This document shows positions 1 to 14,293 of a stretch of 64,000 nt of DNA, piece after piece. Each line of letters starts with the position of its first letter. The first letter of the stretch is position 1. A program made the position numbers and the translations under genes. Source of the DNA: Taenia hydatigena (lineage: Eukaryota > Platyhelminthes > Cestoda > Cyclophyllidea > Taeniidae); NCBI GenBank assembly GCA_036345935.2, contig JADWOT020000002.1:5755756-5819755 (forward strand), written 5' to 3'. A model generated the notes under the pieces. The model was given only the letters and a program-made list of their open reading frames with translations. It was not told where the DNA came from and searched no databases.

Positions 1-826
1 CGCAACTTAAGCTAAAAGTAGGAAGCCAAGTCGCCTTTGACACTCAGGTGATGCGTGCGTTAAGCCAAAATGCTCTTTAGGTGGGAAGCATTCGGCGAAC
101 GAAAAGCCAGCAATGAGGGCATCGTTAGCTCTCCTTGAGGTAGACTAGAGTTCAAAACGTAAGCACCCAGACTTGCATTTACCAAGTTAGAGATTTCTAA
201 ATAAGTCTGTTTCTCCAAAGATTTAAGGAACCAACTGAGCGAGATGAACGAGGAATCTGTTGCTCCACTAGCAACGCCTGTAAGCCACCCCCCTCTTAGC
301 GTCCTTTAATAATGATTGTCTATCATGCCAAATGATACCTCAGCTCCTTTGTGCCCTTTGGCGGAGTCTATTTCCTCTCGCAATATCGGCATCATCATTC
401 CAAACACCAACTCGAAGTAATGTTGCACCAGCTTATCTCGATTATTCACTGACAATTAAAGCTACTCACTTGTTGCGAGAAATTTGGTAAACACGTTAAA
501 TTATGGTAGGCTGAGTTCCCTGTGGCTTAACTCTATGCGGACCTGATAGGTGGATAAATGCCTGATCCTAATAATGCAACTAGAAGACTGTGTAAAACAG
601 ATAAAATGGTTTAAAAGAAAAACATGGAAGTTACTTGTTTTTTCCTAAATATTTCAAGAAGCTGATTTACTTAGGGCAACTTTCGACAGAATAATGCAGT
701 TCGACTAACTCCAGACTAACGACAATGGGCTGATTGATTCCAGCTAGTTGCCTCTAACCATTAAAATGTGCTTGATAAGTTTATTCGCGAACCACCCTAA
801 AGCAACACCTCGCCAGCACATCTCGA

Positions 827-3311
827 TCAGCTAACTGCCATATTCCTTTCAGTCTTTGCATTGGCATCAGCTCCTGAGCACAAGAGAGTTGGAAATAACA
901 CATTGTTGGTAGTAAAGCAAATATGGGATGATTAAGAGGCTATTTGCATGAACAGGTAGTTGGAACCAATGATGGCGCTGTTTTATTGTTGTAAAGATAC
1001 GAATAATCTGTTACCTTTGAAGGGATAAGCTCTTTCTAATTAAGGAAATTTGGGGCTCAGCAAGCACTATGACTGTACAAAAGCAACCACTTACCAGCGG
1101 CCAAAAGATGGTCAACTATTTCCACGTCACCAACCTTGGCGGCCAGCATAAGTGGCGTCCAGCCCTCACTATCCTTCTGCTCGATATTAGCTCCATTTGG
1201 CAGAAAGTATTGAAGAACAGGCAGGCGGCGGCCACGAATCGCTGCAAAAATTGGTGGATCTACAGAGGTATCAGAATAGTTGATGTCAGCTCCACGCATG
1301 AGCAACAGTCGCAACAGTAGTAAGTGACCGTTTAAAGGAGCATGTTCAAGTGCAACTTGCAGGCATCTGCTTCGAGATGGGGAGGAGGGCGTGGTCTTCA
1401 AAATGAATTTTGCCATTTCATAGTCGCCCTATTTGTACGGGGAATGAACATGCACATAAGTGCGTCGTGAGGTATCGCTATATTTATTCGATAAACCACT
1501 ACATTTTTTACCATTTTAAGAGGATGCGGTGCGCAAAATTATTCTTACTCGCAGTTGTACTAGCAATGAGTAAAGACGTTGTCTTTGTGAATGTCATAAA
1601 GCGAATGCAGAATACATACCTCGACAGCAGCAAAAGTAAGCGCAGATTGGTTTCTTTCATTCCGTTTGTAGCCCTCGTCGACACCATGAAAAATGAGACA
1701 CCGAACAACATTCATGTGGTTGTAGCGAACAGCTCTATCCAAAGGGGTCCGACCATACAAGTTTTTCGCATCGGAGCGAGCTCCTTGTTTGAGAAGCATT
1801 CGTACACATGGCAGGTGGTCTTTTGTGGCTGCACAGTGAAGCACGGTGTTCATGATATTGTCAGTGCAAGAAACCGAAGCGCCATGCTCAAGAAGGATCT
1901 TCAACGCGTCTTAGTCTCCTTTATACGCTGACAAATGAAGTGGAGGACACCGCGCCTTTCCATCGCTTTCGTTGGAATCCGCCTGAGAATGGAAATGGCT
2001 CCTCCTACATTTGTCAGTCGCATTAACCCTATACTATGAGTGCATAGAACAGGTCTGGCTTTGCTCTCCTTAAGATATTGCGTTAACTCTTCCTGTCTTA
2101 AATAATTATAAGCTGCCTACAAATTTACCTCCGCGATTTGGTGGCGTCTATTTTATTTTTTAAGCACAGGACACCACGAATACGAAAAGCGACCTACATC
2201 GTTCTCCAACAGAAGCTTCATGGCAGCGATATTGTTATGAAGCGTGGCTTGAAAGAGTGTTTGTGGCTCATCACTTCTAATTTCCTCATCCTCCTCATCG
2301 TCCGATCTGTGCGTGTGATGAAAAAGCAAAACTTAATTTAATTAAGGTAATATGCTCATTATTTTGCCTTGACATATTAGTGCAATCATCGGCAGCATAA
2401 AGGGGGCTGACAAAATTCTACAGTCAATTTGACCTCAAAATGCATGGAATTCTGGGGCATCATATTATATAGTGGTTACGAAATGTAGAGAGCATTAGAC
2501 AACCCTGCGTGAAATATTATCGGTGGAGTGCCTCCCAGAGAATTAGAGGATCACAATCGCTTAGCCATGTACAAAAAAAGATTATATGCAAAGGAAATAA
2601 CAATGCCACGTGCCACGGAATTTAAACGACTGACCTTCCTCATTGGCTTCGTGAGAAAGCAGGTATTGCACAACAACAGAGTGACCATGTGCATGGGCTT
2701 CCATTAGCAATGTTTAGTGGCTAATATTTTTTTTATATTGGCTGTGCTGTCAGATTTGCACAGCAGAGTGACGGCGACTAAATTGCTGTTTCTTGCCGCC
2801 CAGTGAAGGGGCATTTTGCCAAGGTAATCACACAGGTAAGTGTAAGCCCATTGCCAAGGAACAGCTGCGTTATCCCTACGCTACCCACTAATGTAGCTTC
2901 TGTGAGTAGAGTCATCATGGAATCTTCTGTGTGTACATTAGGATCAGCCTAGAAATTGTGAAGTAATGTTAGACCAGATGCGTGGACTGATTTACTCATG
3001 CTGAACAGGCAATGTTTCCTTACGACTAATAACGAAATTGAGCGTTATAACTGCCAAGACTATTGCCTATAAACAGGCACTATGTTTGGCTAGCTGCGCA
3101 AGTGTTATGCACGAATTAATAATATGGAACGTGCGGTCGTTGTTAGTCATTTCGTGTCGGATAAAGAATGATAGGGTCAATCGATGGAGAAGGGTTAAAG
3201 ACAACGCACGCCATTTTCCAATAGTTGCCTCGCGACCGAGAGCAGATTATTTTCCACTGCCTGAGACAGGGTAACTGAAGTAATGCCACCACCTGAAGGG
3301 CCGGTAACCAT
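827..3311 (-). pseudogene. ankyrin-repeat gene, disabled (copy A)
   Basis: Six exons on the minus strand join in phase into a run of ankyrin repeats, which normally serve as protein-binding scaffolds. Exon 1 is 3311-3210: ATG, 34 codons, ending in LLENG before a GTGCGT donor. Exon 2 is about 2948-2635 and starts ADPNVHTED. Exon 3 is 2306-2198, with an acidic SDDEEDEE stretch and then MKLLLEND. Exon 4 is 1982-1620, with LLEHGAS and MLLKQGA repeats. Exon 5 is 1428-1095, containing EGWTPLMLAAKVGDVEIVDH. Exon 6 starts at 873 (ADANAK). Exon 2 has two one-base losses, near 2845 (copy B keeps the base) and near 2706. Exon 4 has an in-frame TAA at 1911-1913 and exon 6 a TGA at 827-829. Splice sites are otherwise good, so it looks recently inactivated. 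The parent gene is not in the window. An assembly with base errors is the main alternative. Confidence 0.8.
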
Positions 3312-5289
3312 TCGCCAATCCTTTAAAGTAGAAAAGCAAACGGGCGCATAAATTAGTCTAAGTGAATCGATTTACATTAAAGGAAATCTCCGTGGCAAAG
3401 TTTTGTTAGATATAACCATACCAAATTAAAATTGCATTAGTAGACATTTAAACGAAAAGCAGCCTCATTTTTCAAAAGACCGTTCATTAAAAAGGCAATG
3501 TTGCAGCAAACATAAAAGCCACCTGCACATAAAAATGAGGATTTATATTCACCCTGGAGCTACTCACTTCTTGCTGATTTGCTCTCATGAACAAACTGAT
3601 TAAAGCTCAAATCATTTAATGCCCGCTTGCTGCAATGACGTCCAACGCGCTAAAACAAAACAAGCTGAAGCATGAATTTGTCAGCGCAAGCTTTATAAAT
3701 TTTCAAGCCAACGGTAATTTTGTAATTGTAGCAATAATTCTCATTTGAGCGTTCGGGAACTTAATCTATTTATCACCTGTGAGCTTCCTGGCGATTTGAC
3801 CCGATGCATTGAACACTTGCAGCAGCTACGGCGTATGCTCGCCGAATAGTAGTACAACGAAAGCGACATATCGGCTTTCATTTTCATGCACCTGAAGTGG
3901 CCGACCAATGCTGACTTTTGAGTTATCAGTGAAGCATGCTTGTCCCTGTGCTGAGCAACGCTAATTATCCATGCCTGAGCGATGGGCCCGAACTTTAAAG
4001 GTTAAACAGCACCTTGTGTTATGGTGCAGGTCTCCAGAGCGGATTCGATTTTATCTTAACACCAACAATAAAGCTTCTTGCTCTGATAATTTCAAACATT
4101 TTTCCTCAATAGTTGCCCACTGAAGTGAAACATAGATAGAATTATGTAACGAGGAACTGATGGGCAGAATACATCGATCTATGCGCAGATCTAGCCGCTG
4201 CATAAAAGCCTATGGTAAAAATTTAAACAACGCGACTAGCTTGCTATTTGTTTGTCTGTGATTCTAAACCTAGAATCGTACGTAATCACGGCTTCTAGCT
4301 TGGCCACTGTAGGAAAATAAATCGTTTATGCTACTCAAAATACAAATCAAAGGAAATTGCTTGTAGCGACCAAGCTCATGTCTCATTCCCTACAAATTGC
4401 GCGATAGACTTACGATTCTCGTAAAGCGTTAAATAATGACTAAGAAATCAAGCTTAGCTTTTTATAAAGCTAAGTGTGTTTAGATGATGACAGTCGCAAC
4501 TTTACTTGCGACTCATTGCATAATTAACAAGCATGCGCAAACGTTTAACCAAATGTTGCTCGAAAAAAATCGTATTTCGCTTTCGAGATCACCCTTTGAA
4601 TGCACCGCATAGTTAAGGTAAAGCAGGAATGTATTCTCTGACTGTATTCGACGGAACGTCTTGAAGTAAATGTTAACACCACGAAAGGGTCGATTAGCCT
4701 CTGCTATGGATAATAACTGCAGAGAAGTTTTGAGTATATCTACCAGGGATTCAGAGTGGTGCGATTACCGTGATTTAGAGAATCGGCAAGCGAAGTTGAC
4801 TAAAGCATCCTCTGTTTGCTAAATATCCTGGCTCGTGGCCTCGCTGATGCTTAACTGATATAACCTTTGCTCATAAATCATTCTATTGGGAGTTGTGTGA
4901 TCCAATCTCAAATAAATACGAAGAAGTTTGTAGGGTCGCTGGCGTGTTTTAAAGATATTTTGAACTAATGCAAGAAGGGAGGAAGTCGGTTGAGTGCCCT
5001 TGGAAAGGGTGGGCTGCGGATCAAATAATATGCTGAGACGAACCTAGCTACAATATGGGCACCCAAGTTACTGCAAGCAATACCAAAAAGGTAAATAAAC
5101 ATCAGCAATGCATCTTAAAAGTAAAGAAAGCAATGAACCTTCTGAGTTAGTTAAGCGGCCAGCGAATGCCAGAGAGTGGGCAAGTAAATTGCAAGCATTT
5201 GATAAATAAAATGACAAAATTAGAGAATTTGGGGCTGCCATTAGTGACTAGGACGTATTGAAATGATGCTGAATAAATGATGAATTAAA
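3312..5289. other. no gene recognised
   Basis: AT-rich sequence upstream of ankyrin copy A. No ORF or repeat worth annotating was seen. Confidence 0.5.
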
Positions 5290-5620
5290 GGCATTAGAGC
5301 ATGCACATATGCATAATTGTGTTTAAGACGAATGAAGGAAAGTAGTAAGGAAAGTGATAAACTGGCATTATATGCGTGTCGCATGTGCGTGACGGTGAGA
5401 CGAAATGCGAAAAATCGTGAGGTGAAACATCATCACCACAAAAAAGTAATTGTTTACGTAAAGAATTATTCCATTTGTTAGACAATTTGATCTCAGTCAA
5501 AAAAATTGCGAGGAAGCGGATAAAATGAACGAATGCTCGTATGGATGGGGAGAAAGGGCTTCTATTAATGGTGCGAGCTGTCACCATAACCATCAACACG
5601 CAGATGGGCAAAGTTGTGAT
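5290..5620 (+). repeat. purine-rich fragment of the repeat family
   Basis: Contains GCGTGTCGCATGTGCGTGAC followed by GGTGAGACGAAATGCGAAAA and a GTGAGGTGAAAC motif, aligning with 22996-23080 and the reverse complement of 54230-54300. The 105-codon minus-strand ORF here is a by-product of the skew. Confidence 0.45.
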
Positions 5621-8600
5621 GCAACCAGATGCTGAGTGAGTGCTTCGACTGTGGACACAGCATTTGCCTCTCTGTCTGTATGCTTTGCACGTGCAGCGTG
5701 CCAGTGGTGACCAGGCAGCTGACTTTCAAATGGTGGGACAATCGATTAAATCAAGTGCTTAGGTCACATCCCCAAGCTAAGTTGTGCGATCATGACTGCC
5801 AGCAAGACGCGTTTTACAGTTCTACTTTATCTTCGTCTACCACTCGTTGCCCATTTTTAGGTCGCCGGATTTTATCCTAGCCTTTTCTTTATCACCTGAT
5901 CCATGCTGGACTCTGTGGGCACGATGTCAAGGAAAGATGGGAGCTCTAATGCCAATAGCATGCAGGTCGCCAAAGAAACAAAGGCATCTGTCACAATGCG
6001 GATCAGACAGTTGGTCATTTGCACGAAGAAGAGGAGGAAAAGAACTCGACAGGAGCGCCTGATACAAAGTTTACCAGATTCCAGCAGATACTCAATTTTT
6101 TGCCTCGCCTAGAGGTTTCTGTCTGCTCGATGCTGCCGCTGGTGTGCGCCTGGCTGTGAGACGCCTTGACTGTTTACTGGCGACGAGTAAGATGGCTGTT
6201 TTCCAACTTCTCTGGATATCGTGCATGGTTTGAGACAAACGCAGACTACTCATACGCATTGGTAAGTTCCCATCCTTCTGATTCTTTATTTAAAAGACGT
6301 GTGATAGCAGAATTGACTTCATGCCTCAAAATGGAGTGGATGTGGTTGATAGTTGTGCTTACTTTAGATAGATGACACTTGAATTTTAGATGAGGACGGT
6401 GCCTTGATTCCCTGGTTTCCTAAAATCATGAGTTAAAAATAGACATATGTACCGGTTTTACCTTTTGCGTCCCAGCATTTACAGTTCAGGAAGGGAACTG
6501 GTGTGCTTTTTGCAATCGGCAATTTGATTGTCACCACTTCCGCCACAGCACCGAATTTTTGTGTTCCCTACTAAGCACAAGTTGTGCTTTCCTTTGTTTG
6601 TAAATTGAAGCATTACCTTATCCGATTTAGTGTTGTCGATCAGTTTCGTGCGGTAAACCGCGGAAAAGCTGCCATAGTATACTCTGCACCTCTTTGAATG
6701 CAATTCACGCCATCTACATCTTCTGGCAGATTTGATTACTTTTAAAGTACCACCGATTAAGTTTACCCACTCAATTCGGCAGTTTGCCAGATGGAGATCT
6801 TTCTTAGAGTTCCAGATGTTTGTGACCCTCGTTCTTTGTAGTAAGCTTACAAATTAACCCATGCTCTTGCAGATTTTTAGTTTTAGGTAGTAAGCTGGCG
6901 GTGCCTTTCATCCCATGACTTGAGAGAACCTTCCACGACTTTTAAGCGCAATAATGTGGCAATCAGCATTTGACTTCTAACTCATGTCGTACATGCGTCA
7001 TGTTTGTGGTGCATTAGTGGTGTATTCCACCTAATTTTCAGGTCTATTGTAGTTACGTAGGCGTCTTATTTCATTGGTCAGATATGCATGACTTATTTTC
7101 TACTGTCGTCATTTGTGAGGGAGCAAATCAGACTTGCGGCCAATGTGGAGACGTAGGTTTATAACCACAGACAGCTATGGCATTATTGACTGAGCCATTT
7201 AAGAAATTATATAGGGCAGCTAAGAGTTGTTTATGTTGAGATGCTACCAAGGCACACCTCCGAATCAGAGGCGACTCAGTGCGCATCTTCGAATTATGGT
7301 CCATTGCCCAACCGAAGCTCCACATTGCACTTTTAGGCCATGTAAGACAATAAGCAGGTATTTTGCTACCCTACACAAACATTGCTTTTTTAAAGCGAGA
7401 AGTTGGGGTCACCAGTTCAAAAAACTGGCCTAAGATTAATTAAACCGATCAACTTTGAGTTGCTGTAAATGTAAGAAGCAAGTTATTTTTAAGTTATTTT
7501 AAAAATGAACGGAAATGCTCTCATTGTTGGAAGGACGTTGTCAGCAATTTCCTTAACAGCACCAACCAGACTCCAAGAAACATGGCAAAAAACCTCACTG
7601 TAGCACTACAAGGTCCCAATCCTGCGATTGTGCTTTAATTTGCATTACACTCCTTGCTCTGCTCTCATCCACAAATGGCATAATTTTGTTCTGTCGAGTA
7701 ATAATCACAAAACCAATCCGTCAACTGTTGCGTTCAAAAATGAGCTCCCATACATGCAAAAATTGTTTAGACACTCATGAATAGAAGTCAGGATTTCGTA
7801 TGCATTGACACTGGTTTAATGGATTTCATAAAAGCTCGCTCTCAGCCTTTGCTCGGGCATGGGACGAAGTTAGGCCTCGGCGGTGTAAAATAAGTCAGTC
7901 AAACCTTGTCCTCACCGAATTCCTTTCTTGTTTTAAGAACGCAAATAAGGAACTACAATCCTCAGCCATTTTCCTATCATTTGACTCATATCCACATAAA
8001 TACCCTGATGGAATCTTTGATTTTCTAATTTTTTGTGCTCAGAGTAGGATTAAGCTTTATCTTTCCTTCACTTTGTGGAAGGCGAATGGTTGGATTTCAT
8101 AACTGAAGCAAATAATTCACCATGCATGCAACATGTAAAAGTGCCTATGTGTTTTAGCTTAAGACTTTCTACGCTTATGCTTACAGTTTTATTCTAAGAC
8201 ATTGACTTGCCGTCATTTAAATGCATCCCATTCAGGACAATCCCGTTTTGAAGGACACATATTAACCACTTTAGTAAAGTTAAATAAGTTTTAACGACTT
8301 TTCTAGTCAATGTATGGAAATAGAGCCCTAATCCGCAATGGTATTTATTGTTCCTTACTTTCCCTTATCATTTGATTATCAATAGCATTGCTATGCGAAC
8401 AGGGGTAAACCCACCTCTAAGCAAGGTATCTTGAGCTGACAGATTGCTGCGCTTTATGGGTTTCAGTTGAATGATTCCAAGGCGTATGTTTGCTCATTTT
8501 AATTTGTCCTGTCTGCATGTGAAAGAACTCTCATTTGATTACCACCACAACCGTAGCAGGCATGTCTGTCAACAAAATCTTGAAGCACCGCGTTTCTGAC

Positions 8601-9446
8601 ATCAGCGTTAAACGTGCAAGCTCTTATACGTGAAATATTACGCATTTTTGCGTAAGTCACTCGAGGTTTTTAACTTAAACGCATATTTGTCTCATCATAT
8701 TGTCATCAATAAATGCTGACAAAATTACGCAATTTGCACAACGAAGAGTTTCTTGCTGTCTGGCATATCTTTGTGCATGCGACAAGAATGTGGGCGAATG
8801 GTAGTTAACTGCCAGAAGGACTATGCATGCTTGTTCGTTAATTTGGTATAGCTTTCTGTATTTTTTCCAGACCACAAAAAACACAGAAATACAAAGTCCA
8901 TGATTCGCAGCAAAGATGAATTTTACAGTCCTTTTGCAAGTTACACACAATACCAATGTACGAGGATATAATCTCAGAAACACCATTCTACTAGGTCTAT
9001 TTGCGACTCTTCACAATAGCAAATCATGCCCTACGATGCGACAAAATCGAATCATCTTTGCTGCAAAGTATTTTGATAATGTCTGAAAATTGCTCAATGC
9101 GGTTTTATAGTAGACGGTGGGAGTTGCTTACTTTACGCACACCATGTAGAAGTTAGCTTGTACAAAAATGCCCAAACCAGCTCTGATTTCACTTATGCCA
9201 TAAAGCTAGGGCGTCTAATTCTGCAGCGTCCATGGTGTGTAAGCCGCACATCTCACCGCCTCGTCGTAAAGAGAGCAGTCGCAGCTCCAGGTTCACGATT
9301 AAATTAAGGACATAGATAAGGCGCTATCGTGCTACTTGAAATCCAAATCTGTATCGATAGATGCTGATACTGTCACTGGTTCATTCGTACACTACAAATA
9401 GTAAGGATAGCGCAATGCGGCCACGCACACGACCTCTTTCCTGCTT
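5621..9446. other. no gene recognised
   Basis: Only short ORFs with no splice context (for example 5629-6112 plus, 8675-8986 minus). No RNA gene, duplication or mobile element was recognised. Confidence 0.45.
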
Positions 9447-11290
9447 GTCGCTAGCACTGAAGCTTAATGGGCAGTGCTAGACCTGACATTTTGCGTATTT
9501 ACACCAAGACTTGTCGAGATTCATGCGATATTCTGACACACTAAATTTGATGTAAATAATAACCTATTTTGACAATAGAAGTGAATTAATTTTCGTCGAG
9601 TTAAGTCATGCTAGCTGAGAATAAACTTGGTCAGCGAGTTTAATAGCGGCTTGAGTTAGCTGGTTGTAAGAGCCCGATAGTTATTTGGCAACAATTACTA
9701 AAAAGAAAAAAAAGGAGCGATCCATAATTAAACAATGCGATCATGCAAAACTGCTTAAGGTTTTCATTTTTGCAGCGCAATTTTTGGGGCAACACTATTC
9801 CATAGTGGTGTTCCACCATCGGCTTCCCAAAGCTTTGGCAAAAGCATACTGCTCTTAAGGGAGGGCATCTATGCTAGCAGACTTAGCAGCAGAATGGCGA
9901 AACCAAGTGCCGCTGAATGCTGATTGGCATGTAGTGTGCTGGAAGTCAATCAAGTATTTTCTTAATGCGTTTGTGAATTTTGCGGCGGTGAATAACAAAA
10001 CACTGCAAGCGCTCTGTGCACAGCTTATTTTGCATTCAAATGTTTAAAAGTCATCTGCTCTATTCCTCTACCCTTGTTCTACTCTTTGACTAAGCAATTG
10101 ATTTCATTATTCCTATTCATGAAGGATTATTGGGAATGGCACAATTAAAATGACTCGTTTTATTAAAGTTTCATTAATGTCACCTCTAGCAATTCAGCAT
10201 ACGTATGCGAGGACGTGCAGCAGCTTAGCAGAACAATTGATGCCTTTACTGATGGCCATGCTTTCATCATCGGAATCGACGCAAACGGGGTCAAGGTTTC
10301 ACTGCGTCTTACACCCGGCAACAACGCGCATATGGACTTCCAGTTAACTGTAAATTTCCTCCCCAGTTTAAAATCATTTGACTTTACGCGGAATATCATT
10401 CAATTTATGTGATTACTTATATTTGGCTTAAATCTCTTATTTGAAAAATGCGGGCCGCAAATGACCTTATGGAATGCTTGAAACACGCAAATGAGAGTAG
10501 TCATTATCGGCACTTCGCATATCATCAGAGATATTCCGATAACTTTACGAACGTCAGAGCATAGAGCGTGCTTTGAATGGAAAGTGTTTAATTTTAGATC
10601 AAGTGTTGCTCAAGGTATCCCAAGGTTAGGCCTGAGATGTCAATCGACTCACCCATATTTCATCCCAACATTGATCCGTCAGATAATTCCATGTGTTTAA
10701 GCCTTCTTGATCACTGGCATAGGTGAGCAAAGTCATGTGAATTAAAATTCATGTAACCAATGTTTGAGAGTACTGATGAGTGCATTTTGCCAAAAAGCCA
10801 ATGATTCCATGATGCAAACACTGGAAACGGAACATTTCATTATTTCATTCTGTGAAGTTTGACTCCAGATAGCAGTCGTAGGGTTTGAAAGTTTGGTTAC
10901 AGTCAAAATTTTGGGCTGACAGGAGGGACTCAATTGCGTGTCTTACAGTTTGATTATCTGTTTGGCTTGCCATTCCACACAGCTGTCACAGTTTGCTGGA
11001 ATTGGTGAAGGCGGTGCTCTATCTCATGTACCACCCCGCCTTCGATCCAGCAAACAACTTTTTGAAGTACTTGATGATCCTGCACGGCTATTCACAATAA
11101 CGGCGTGTGTGCTAGCTGATCTTCCTGTCAGGGGACGTCGCTTCCCACCAAATACCGCATGGCCAGAGTGGTCTCGCGATAACGACTGTCTGCCTACCGA
11201 AGAGCAGAAGCCGGATGGGGTGCAGGATGCGACGGACATAATGAACGATTTCGATCAGAAAGGTGGTGATGCGTTTGATGTTCTCCATGC
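9447..11290 (+). repeat. segmental duplication containing the E2 pseudogene
   Basis: Inverted homology with 31180-33068 begins at about 9447 (GCTAGCACTGAAGCTTAATG) and covers 5' flank, three exons and introns. The 5' flank includes a conserved non-exonic block (9775-10025, TTCCATAGTGGTGTT) that is partly open in this copy only. Confidence 0.75.
10150..11290 (+). pseudogene. inverted pseudogene copy of the E2-like gene
   Basis: Matches the 30.3-32.35 kb gene in inverted orientation, introns included, so it is a genomic duplication and not a retrocopy. The exon 1 equivalent is 10150-10349, with a one-base loss near 10210 relative to the intact copy that shifts the frame. The catalytic exon (10598-10722) is the same length as its partner (125 nt), is open, and retains HPNIDPSDNSMCLSLL. 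The exon 3 equivalent starts at 10983 and loses frame by a one-base deletion near 11060. Homology ends near 11285, before the final acidic and tail exons, which are absent. Two independent frameshifts plus truncation make function unlikely, although the catalytic exon alone would still encode the Cys. Confidence 0.75.
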
Positions 11291-14200
11291 AAAATGCATT
11301 CATCTATCATGATATGCGCCAACCTTATAGCCTCGCAAATGCAAAAGCTGTCCATTAGCTTTTAAGAAAAAGCAAGAATAGGTGTCGTTCCAAAGAGTAG
11401 CAAAAGTTTAATCTGGTTTGGTGGTCTCGTTCTAGGTGACATGTTGCACCACCTCTTACGAAGCAAAATATAAATTTTGGCCAACGCAGGCCAAATGACT
11501 TATTGCGAAATGCCTTGCATTAGAGCAGATCTGAAGTGCTAAATTGTTGCGTGGTGCACCCAATATACAAGATTAGTTTGCCATAAATATTTCTGAGTTT
11601 CATGCAGTTGCCGCTACTGCCTCTTTGCTAGCAGAAGCTTCTCCGCCATGTCTGCTTTGTTTGGTCTGCAAAGGTTTGCGCGCAAAAGTTGACGCTGAAT
11701 ACTCACCTTCCTGGCAAACTCGTGGTCGAAGATTGGATAGACGATTGGATTGCTACCACAAAATTGCTCACGTGTCTCAGAGACCTGATCTGATGATTTT
11801 AAAGAGTCGACTAGATGTGTATTTAGCGTTCAGTCAGATCATAAAGCTCAATTTATTGCCATCAATATAGTGTTGCGGCACTTTGGGCAGGAGAAAATGG
11901 ATAAAACGTCTAATGATAGCTTAACAGAGCATGAGTTGCCTCCTTATGGGCAGTGAAATCAAAGTGGATGGCAATGTGAACAAGTGTACGTTTGTGTTGA
12001 ACAAATGACCAAACGAGAAGTCGGACAATAAATAGTGTTTTGAGGTATTGACCAGGAACTACCGAGCTAGAAGAATTGACTGACTATCTACGCGCCATAC
12101 ATGATTGAATTCGTCCTCCCCTTAATTTATTTTTAACTGGGTCAAATAAGATTGCAATATCGCATGTAGGAATAAACTTGTATTGTGCAATTTGTTAATG
12201 CAGGATCTGCTTCACCTTGATTGTTTCATCAAACACTGTTGGAGAATTCTGTCTTTTTATATGGGGAATCCGAAGAATTGGTGACATTCCTCTTTAAATA
12301 AATTTCTGTTTACTTGCCTATGTTAAGAGTTTCCTGTTGCAAAGCAAATGCATCACAATTTCGCACATGTCCATTGCTTGGATGAAAGAAGATGTTGGTC
12401 TGAGCGACGTTTCGTAGGTAAATTAGCAGTACCACATTTCATGGCTTCACTCCCAAGAGAAAACGCTGTCAAAATTTTACGGTGAATTAACTGATCTACG
12501 CCCACTCCTAGGCATAGAAAATTGTAAGAACTCAACAAAGGGCACGATTTCGTCATTACTAAGCCGAACACAATTTTAAATTGTTTGTCAAGCTATCTAG
12601 TGATGTGGCGGCACTGAGAAGTGCAACTGAATCCAGTGCAGACTACCATCATTTAAGCAGCAAGCGTCCGAAGTAAAAAAACAACAATCAGAAGGCAACA
12701 CAACGCAAAATGAAAGTTAAACAGGAAAGAAAGCGCTGAAAAACGTTGTGTTCTCAAAGCATCGAGGCATATTTTTCGTTTCAATGCACCTAATTTTATT
12801 TGCTCTTTCCTAAATTATGGTGAGTGCACCTTATTTAAAACTCTGGTTGATGTACTTACCTTATCTGCATTTGATTTTTATATCCAAAGTTAAGCAACTT
12901 TTTCTTGATGTTAAAATTTATTTCACAACATTTTATCGAATGCATTTGTGGATGTATTTTTACTTAACTTAATTATGCAGTACATTCAAAAAGCAATCAC
13001 GAAAGCAAAATACAATTTTTCTTTATTGCAACGTTTGGCGGAACGTTTTGCACATGCTTGTAAAGTATACGGTGAATCGCAGGTAAATTAAGAACAGCCA
13101 TCATCCAAACGCATTCAACTTCATAGATGCCTATGCTTATTTTTTAATCATTATTCTTAATTTGCACGAAAATCATAGGTCTTTTCGCTCAGTTTATTAA
13201 AAATAAGACAAGGACCAAAGCTGCTGTTAATTTTTTCTCAACTTGTGTCCTGAGTAGCACCAACAGTTCCGTTATTTCCAGTCGCTAAGGCAGAAGTCGT
13301 AATTACGCATGATGCTAGGTTCAAAACCACAGAAAAAGTAAATAACAGGCCAATCACGTTGTCTAAATTATCTATTGTAGGCATTTAGTCCAGCGGCTGG
13401 GTTTGCGCCTAGACCGGTGCATTCTACCTTTTAACGCCTCGTTACATATGTCTGCCCATGTTTCACTTCAATGAGCAATTATTGACAAAAGTGGTCAAAG
13501 GTATCGGAGCAAGAAACTTTATTGTAGGTGCAGTGATGAAGTCAAATATGCCCTGGAGGCCTGTATCGTAACATATGGTGCAGTTCAACATTTAACTTTC
13601 TTGTCTATCGCTCATCAAGTAGAACGTGACCTCACTCAGGCGTGGATAATTAGCATTGCTCAGCATCGAGACAATCACATCTCACTGGTAATTTATGAGA
13701 AGTCAGCATTAATTGGCTACTACAAGCGCATGAAAGTGAAAGCCTATATGTCGCATCACTCTCACCGGCCTTTGTTGCACTGCTATTTGGCAAGCATTCG
13801 CCGTTGAACAGCTCATGGGGCTTGGATCCGCTAAAAGTGCTCAATGCATCAAATCTAATTGCCACAAAGCTTACAGACGATTAATGGATTAAAAGCTTTC
13901 AAACGCTCAAATGGAAAATATTGCTGTAATTACAAAATCACTATCAGCTGGACAAAGTTTAACTTCAGCTTCTTTTATTTTAGCACAATAGAGGTCACTG
14001 CGACAAACGAATGTTAAATGATTAAAATTTTAATCAGCTTGTCTACTAAAGCATCTCAGCAAATGTAAGCGGCTCTGGGGTGCATGTCGTTCCTCATTTT
14101 ATCCATAGATTGCTCTCTTGCTTGGTGCAGCACCGCCTTTTTAATGAAAATGGTCTTTTAAAAGTAAAGCCACGCTCTGTTTGAATGCCGACTAAAACGA

Positions 14201-14293
14201 TTTTAGTCTAACACGATAATATTAAACAAATCAATCTTCTTAATGCTACTGACGTATGCACTCATTTGCTTTTCGCCCTTAAAAGAACCACGA
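11291..14293. other. no gene recognised
   Basis: AT-rich sequence between the E2 pseudogene and ankyrin copy B. The ORFs at 11625-11870 and 12353-12571 have some protein-like character, but no acceptor, donor or family match. Confidence 0.45.

Noticed and set aside
1410..1931. 173-codon plus-strand ORF, the second longest frame in the window.
   Set aside because: It lies antisense to ankyrin exons 4-5, whose minus-strand reading has clear repeats and splice sites; the plus frame is a shadow.
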